64,000 nt of DNA from Kribbella sp. NBC_00382 (lineage in GTDB: Bacteria > Actinomycetota > Actinomycetes > Propionibacteriales > Kribbellaceae): NCBI RefSeq assembly GCF_036067295.1, contig NZ_CP107954.1, positions 682,001-746,000 on the forward strand, read 5' to 3'. The notes below the pieces were generated by a model. That model did no database searches, was not told the DNA's origin, and saw nothing but the letters and a program-made list of their open reading frames with translations. Shown piece by piece: positions 61,438 to 64,000 of this stretch. A program made the translations under genes and the position numbers. How positions within the stretch are numbered: position 1 is the first letter of the stretch; each line of letters starts with the position of its first letter.

Positions 61438-62246
61438 GGCGTCTGCGGTCCGTTCTGGCGGTAGCGGTAAAGGGAGGTCGGGCGGGCACTGAACTGGGAG
61501 AAGGGGAAGGGCTCCGCGGACAGGGCGGTGACGCCGGCGCCGAGGAAGGCGCGGGCGACGGCGCTGCCGGTCTGAGCATAGATGGCCAGCGGCTTCGATT
61601 GCTGTAGGCAACGATCGAGTAGAGGGTCGAAACTCCCGTTGCTCAAGGTCATTCCGGTCGCCACGACGGCATCGGCCTGGTCGATAACCGCCGTCATGTC
61701 GCGGGAAACCGGGAGTCCGGAGGCGGTCTCCCGGAGATTGAAGTCGCAGGGCAGACAGGTCCCGCCCAGCGCCGTGATCGCGTCGACCAGCGGGTTGACG
61801 ACGCCGATCAGCGCGACCTTCGAACCCTCGGATACGTCCAGCAGGCCGGCCACTGCGGCGTCACGGGCTCGCGCGCGGATGTCCGGAGTACCGGCGGGGA
61901 GGATGACTTCTTCGGCCTGGGCTGACAGATGGTGTGGCTCAACGGCGGCCAGATAGGCATCCAGAGCTGCGATGCGGACGGGAAGGGGGCCTTTGGCAAG
62001 CAAGTCGGAGAGGGGCAGGCCGGAGGCGCCGGCGCAGTAGTCGGGGTCGACCTCGCCGGCCTCGAAGGAGCAGGCACCGAAGACTTCGCCGACTCGCAGG
62101 AGCACGTAGTAGTTGCGGTAGGTGACGTCGGCGCCGGGCAGGCGGGTTGTGTTATGGAGCCAGAAGGCGCTGGTGACATTCAATTCTGCGGGCGAGGGGC
62201 CGTGGGATCCGGCGAGGACAGCGGCGGTGAGTGCGGCAACGGTCAT
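61434..62246 (-). CDS. DUF4213/DUF364 (putative heavy-metal chelation) protein
   Basis: 270 aa. N-terminal DUF4213-like half (VTYRNYYVLLRVGEVFGACS, DYCAGASGLPLSDLLA) and C-terminal Rossmann-like DUF364 half: VALIGVVNPLVDAITALGGT, ETASGLPVSRDMTAVIDQAD, VVATGMTLSNGSFDPLLDRC and IYAQTGSAVARAFLGAGVTA. Pfam describes both as putative metal-chelation domains on structural grounds; no reaction is established. ATG 62246 overlaps the PhyH stop (ATGA). Cysteines (CSFEA, DYCAG, TCLPCDF) might bind metal. Confidence 0.85.
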   Translation of the reverse strand: MTVAALTAAVLAGSHGPSPAELNVTSAFWLHNTTRLPGADVTYRNYYVLLRVGEVFGACSFEAGEVDPDYCAGASGLPLSDLLAKGPLPVRIAALDAYLAAVEPHHLSAQAEEVILPAGTPDIRARARDAAVAGLLDVSEGSKVALIGVVNPLVDAITALGGTCLPCDFNLRETASGLPVSRDMTAVIDQADAVVATGMTLSNGSFDPLLDRCLQQSKPLAIYAQTGSAVARAFLGAGVTALSAEPFPFSQFSARPTSLYRYRQNGPQTP

Positions 62247-63001
62247 GGAAGATCAGCCAGCCTTTCGGCGTCGTAGGTCAGGGCGGACAACTCAGAACGT
62301 CCAGCAGGCTGGAAGCAGTACAGCAGCGACCTGCGATCAGAAGCGGTCCGATTGGGCGCGGACCGATGCACCATCAGGCCTGGAAACATCAGCACAGATC
62401 CGGCCGGCGCCGTCACGGTCACTGTCCTGGCCACATCCACCGTTGAGGGATCCACCAGCAATCCGGTCGGATCGAGCGGGTCCCGTCGGGCGGGCCCTTT
62501 GAGTTGGCTTCCCGGTACCAGAGTCATCGCGCCGTTCTGCACGGTGTTGTCGTCCAGCATCACGATCGCCGTCGCGATCTCGTACGCCGCGTCGCCGGCG
62601 CAGCAGTACCAGTACGGAAAGTCCTGATGCCAGGCGAACTCCGACCCGACACCGGCCCGCTTGAAGTTCAGCTTGGACACGAACGGCCCGGGCTCGGTCC
62701 CAACCACGGAGGACATCGGCGAGGTCAGCCTCGGGTCGGTCCACAACGCAGTGAGCGCTGGATGCAGGTGAGCAACCGGCGCCAGGCTGCGGACGGTCTT
62801 CCCGACAGCGTCCGGCTCCCAATGGATCGTCGTTCCGCGGATCTCCTCCAGGCGGTGCCCGTCCGGCCATACGGTCACGGACGTCTCGCCGGACTCCGCG
62901 GCCGTCACCACTTCGGCGTGCACCTGCTCGGCGGCGTCCCGTAGCCGGTTGACTTCTGTTGCCGTGAACAACTCGGGCAACACCAGGTACCCCGTGGTCA
63001 T
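62243..63001 (-). CDS. PhyH-family Fe(II)/2-oxoglutarate dioxygenase
   Basis: 252 aa. Facial-triad ligands: HxD in SEFAWHQDFPYWYCC and distal His in FPGLMVHRSAPN, followed by the 2-OG Arg in DRRSLLYCF. N-terminal GYLVLPELFTATEVNRLRDA is the PhyH start. Related enzymes hydroxylate or halogenate/cyclise amino-acid-like substrates. I take ATG 63001; GTG 63010 just after the PLP-gene stop is an alternative. Confidence 0.92.
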   Translation of the reverse strand: MTTGYLVLPELFTATEVNRLRDAAEQVHAEVVTAAESGETSVTVWPDGHRLEEIRGTTIHWEPDAVGKTVRSLAPVAHLHPALTALWTDPRLTSPMSSVVGTEPGPFVSKLNFKRAGVGSEFAWHQDFPYWYCCAGDAAYEIATAIVMLDDNTVQNGAMTLVPGSQLKGPARRDPLDPTGLLVDPSTVDVARTVTVTAPAGSVLMFPGLMVHRSAPNRTASDRRSLLYCFQPAGRSELSALTYDAERLADLP

Positions 63002-63011
63002 GACTGACACT

Positions 63012-64000
63012 TTAATGCGACTTGGTCGCAGATGGGAACTCGCGGCGCTCGGCCCAGGCCGATTCACGGCGGTCCCAGGACATGGCGGACCAGGGCACGG
63101 CGAGCTCGTCGAGGGAGTTGATCTCGCGGGGGCGCATGGTGTCCATCGGGCGCGCTTCGGCGTACCGGGAGAAGGCGGAATCGATGTACCGGGTGCCGGT
63201 GTCGGCGGCGAGGAAGACGTGGGTGCGGCTGCTGTCGCAGTTGTGCTCCCAGAGGGCCGAGAGGTACGCCGCGCCTGCGGAGAGGCCGGCGAAGACGCCG
63301 CTCGTTCGGAGCAGATCGACGGCCGCGGACATCGCGTAGTCGAAGGAGACCCAGTGCAGGCGGTCGTACAGCTCGTGGCGGACGTTGCGGAACTCGATGG
63401 AGCTGCCGATGCCGGCGATGATCATCTCGGGATCCTGCGTATGCCCGGCGCCGAACGTGATACTGCCGAACGGCTGCACCCCGACCAGATTCACGTCCCG
63501 CCCCCGATCCCGCAGGAACGCTGCGATCGCGCCGGTCGACGCGCCGGTGCCGACTCCCCCGACGAGACACAGCGGCCCCGCCGGCACCAGCTCGGCGACG
63601 AGATCCGCCACAGCGCCGTACCCGAGGTAGTGAATGTCATCGTGGTACTGCTGCATCCAGTGGTACGACGGGTTGTCGCGCAGGATCTCCCCGATCCGGC
63701 GGACCCGGAGGTTCTGGTCCAGCTGCAGGTTGTTGGACGACGGCACCTGCTCGACCGTCGCGCCGAGGATCTCGAGCTGGATCTTCAACGTCCGGTCGAC
63801 CGTGGTGGAGCCGACGATGTGGCACTTCATCCCGTACCTGTGACAGGCGAGCGCCAGCGCGTGCGCGTAGATCCCGCTGGAGCTGTCGATCAGGGTGTCC
63901 CCCGGCCGGACCGCGCCCGTCTCCAGCAGATGACGTACGGCGCCCAGCGCGGAGTACACCTTCATCGTCTCGAACCGCAGGCAGATCAGGTCCTCGCCGA
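63012..64000 (-). CDS. PLP-dependent enzyme of the cysteine-synthase/SbnA group, 3' part (runs off the right edge)
   Basis: 329 codons visible; the N-terminus is beyond base 64000. Fold type II landmarks: SSSGIYAHALALACHRYGMK (substrate loop), STTVDRTLKIQLEILGATVE, and the phosphate cup GGVGTGASTGAIAAFLRDRG, then AGIGSSIEFRNVRHELYDRL. The usual NPxGSxK lysine motif is absent; near the visible start ICLRFETMKVYSALGA has a Lys in the equivalent place. SbnA makes a 2,3-diaminopropionate precursor from O-phosphoserine and glutamate; a related beta-replacement is plausible here. First visible gene of the four-gene operon. Confidence 0.88.
   Translation of the reverse strand, partial: GEDLICLRFETMKVYSALGAVRHLLETGAVRPGDTLIDSSSGIYAHALALACHRYGMKCHIVGSTTVDRTLKIQLEILGATVEQVPSSNNLQLDQNLRVRRIGEILRDNPSYHWMQQYHDDIHYLGYGAVADLVAELVPAGPLCLVGGVGTGASTGAIAAFLRDRGRDVNLVGVQPFGSITFGAGHTQDPEMIIAGIGSSIEFRNVRHELYDRLHWVSFDYAMSAAVDLLRTSGVFAGLSAGAAYLSALWEHNCDSSRTHVFLAADTGTRYIDSAFSRYAEARPMDTMRPREINSLDELAVPWSAMSWDRRESAWAERREFPSATKSH

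Overview
The window is high-GC actinobacterial DNA: GTG and TTG starts are common, GTGA/ATGA overlaps couple many genes, and many genes appear to be leaderless. The backbone is the conserved actinobacterial order metG - rsmI/pmt - tatD - rpfB - rsmA - ispE - ABC-F, then tRNA-Gln / TetR / glmU - prs - rplY - pth - mfd - mazG - eno - ftsB - DUF501 - ppx, the same order known from Mycobacterium tuberculosis Rv1007c-Rv1026. Gene content and style suggest a Propionibacteriales soil actinomycete such as Kribbella or a relative; this assignment is inference.

Layout. 1-12.1 kb is a minus-strand housekeeping run (ppx, DUF501, ftsB, eno, mazG, a SurA-type lipoprotein, mfd, pth, rplY). It is interrupted at 3.0-5.5 kb by kptA-LysR, a HAD-like gene, a small ORF and a phosphotransferase remnant. 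12.1-18.1 kb is an insertion between rplY and prs: a BtuF-like binding protein, PhzF, a 6PGDH-like enzyme, a LuxR-type two-component system and a membrane protein. prs and glmU follow. 20.6-26.9 kb holds poorly known genes: a pseudo-metallopeptidase, an APH(6)-like kinase, YCII, DinB, NUDIX and small membrane proteins. It ends at tRNA-Gln with an intrinsic terminator. 27.2-36.3 kb carries a delta-9 desaturase with a TetR regulator, a two-component system followed by a MacB/FtsX-type ABC transporter, and a MarR / trans-aconitate methyltransferase pair with clear operators.

36.7-42.9 kb is a ribosome-protection locus: an Otr(A)/Tet(M)-like GTPase and an ABC-F protein form one operon behind a short leader ORF, divergent from a STAND (XRE/NB-ARC/TPR) regulator. 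42.9-48.5 kb returns to the backbone (ispE, rsmA, rpfB, tatD), with a structured rpfB leader and a 19-bp perfect inverted repeat inside the rsmA coding start. 48.5-60.1 kb holds a large membrane protein, SRPBCC, quinone oxidoreductase, metG, rsmI, protein mannosyltransferase, a DUF1707 sensor-like protein and a large secreted subtilase. The window ends (60.2-64.0 kb) in a tightly coupled four-gene operon: PLP-dependent lyase/synthase, PhyH dioxygenase, DUF4213/DUF364 protein and MFS transporter. It looks like a compact pathway making and exporting a small amino-acid-derived or metal-linked metabolite, and it is the best candidate here for an undescribed system.

No CRISPR array, insertion sequence, integrase or phage gene was seen.
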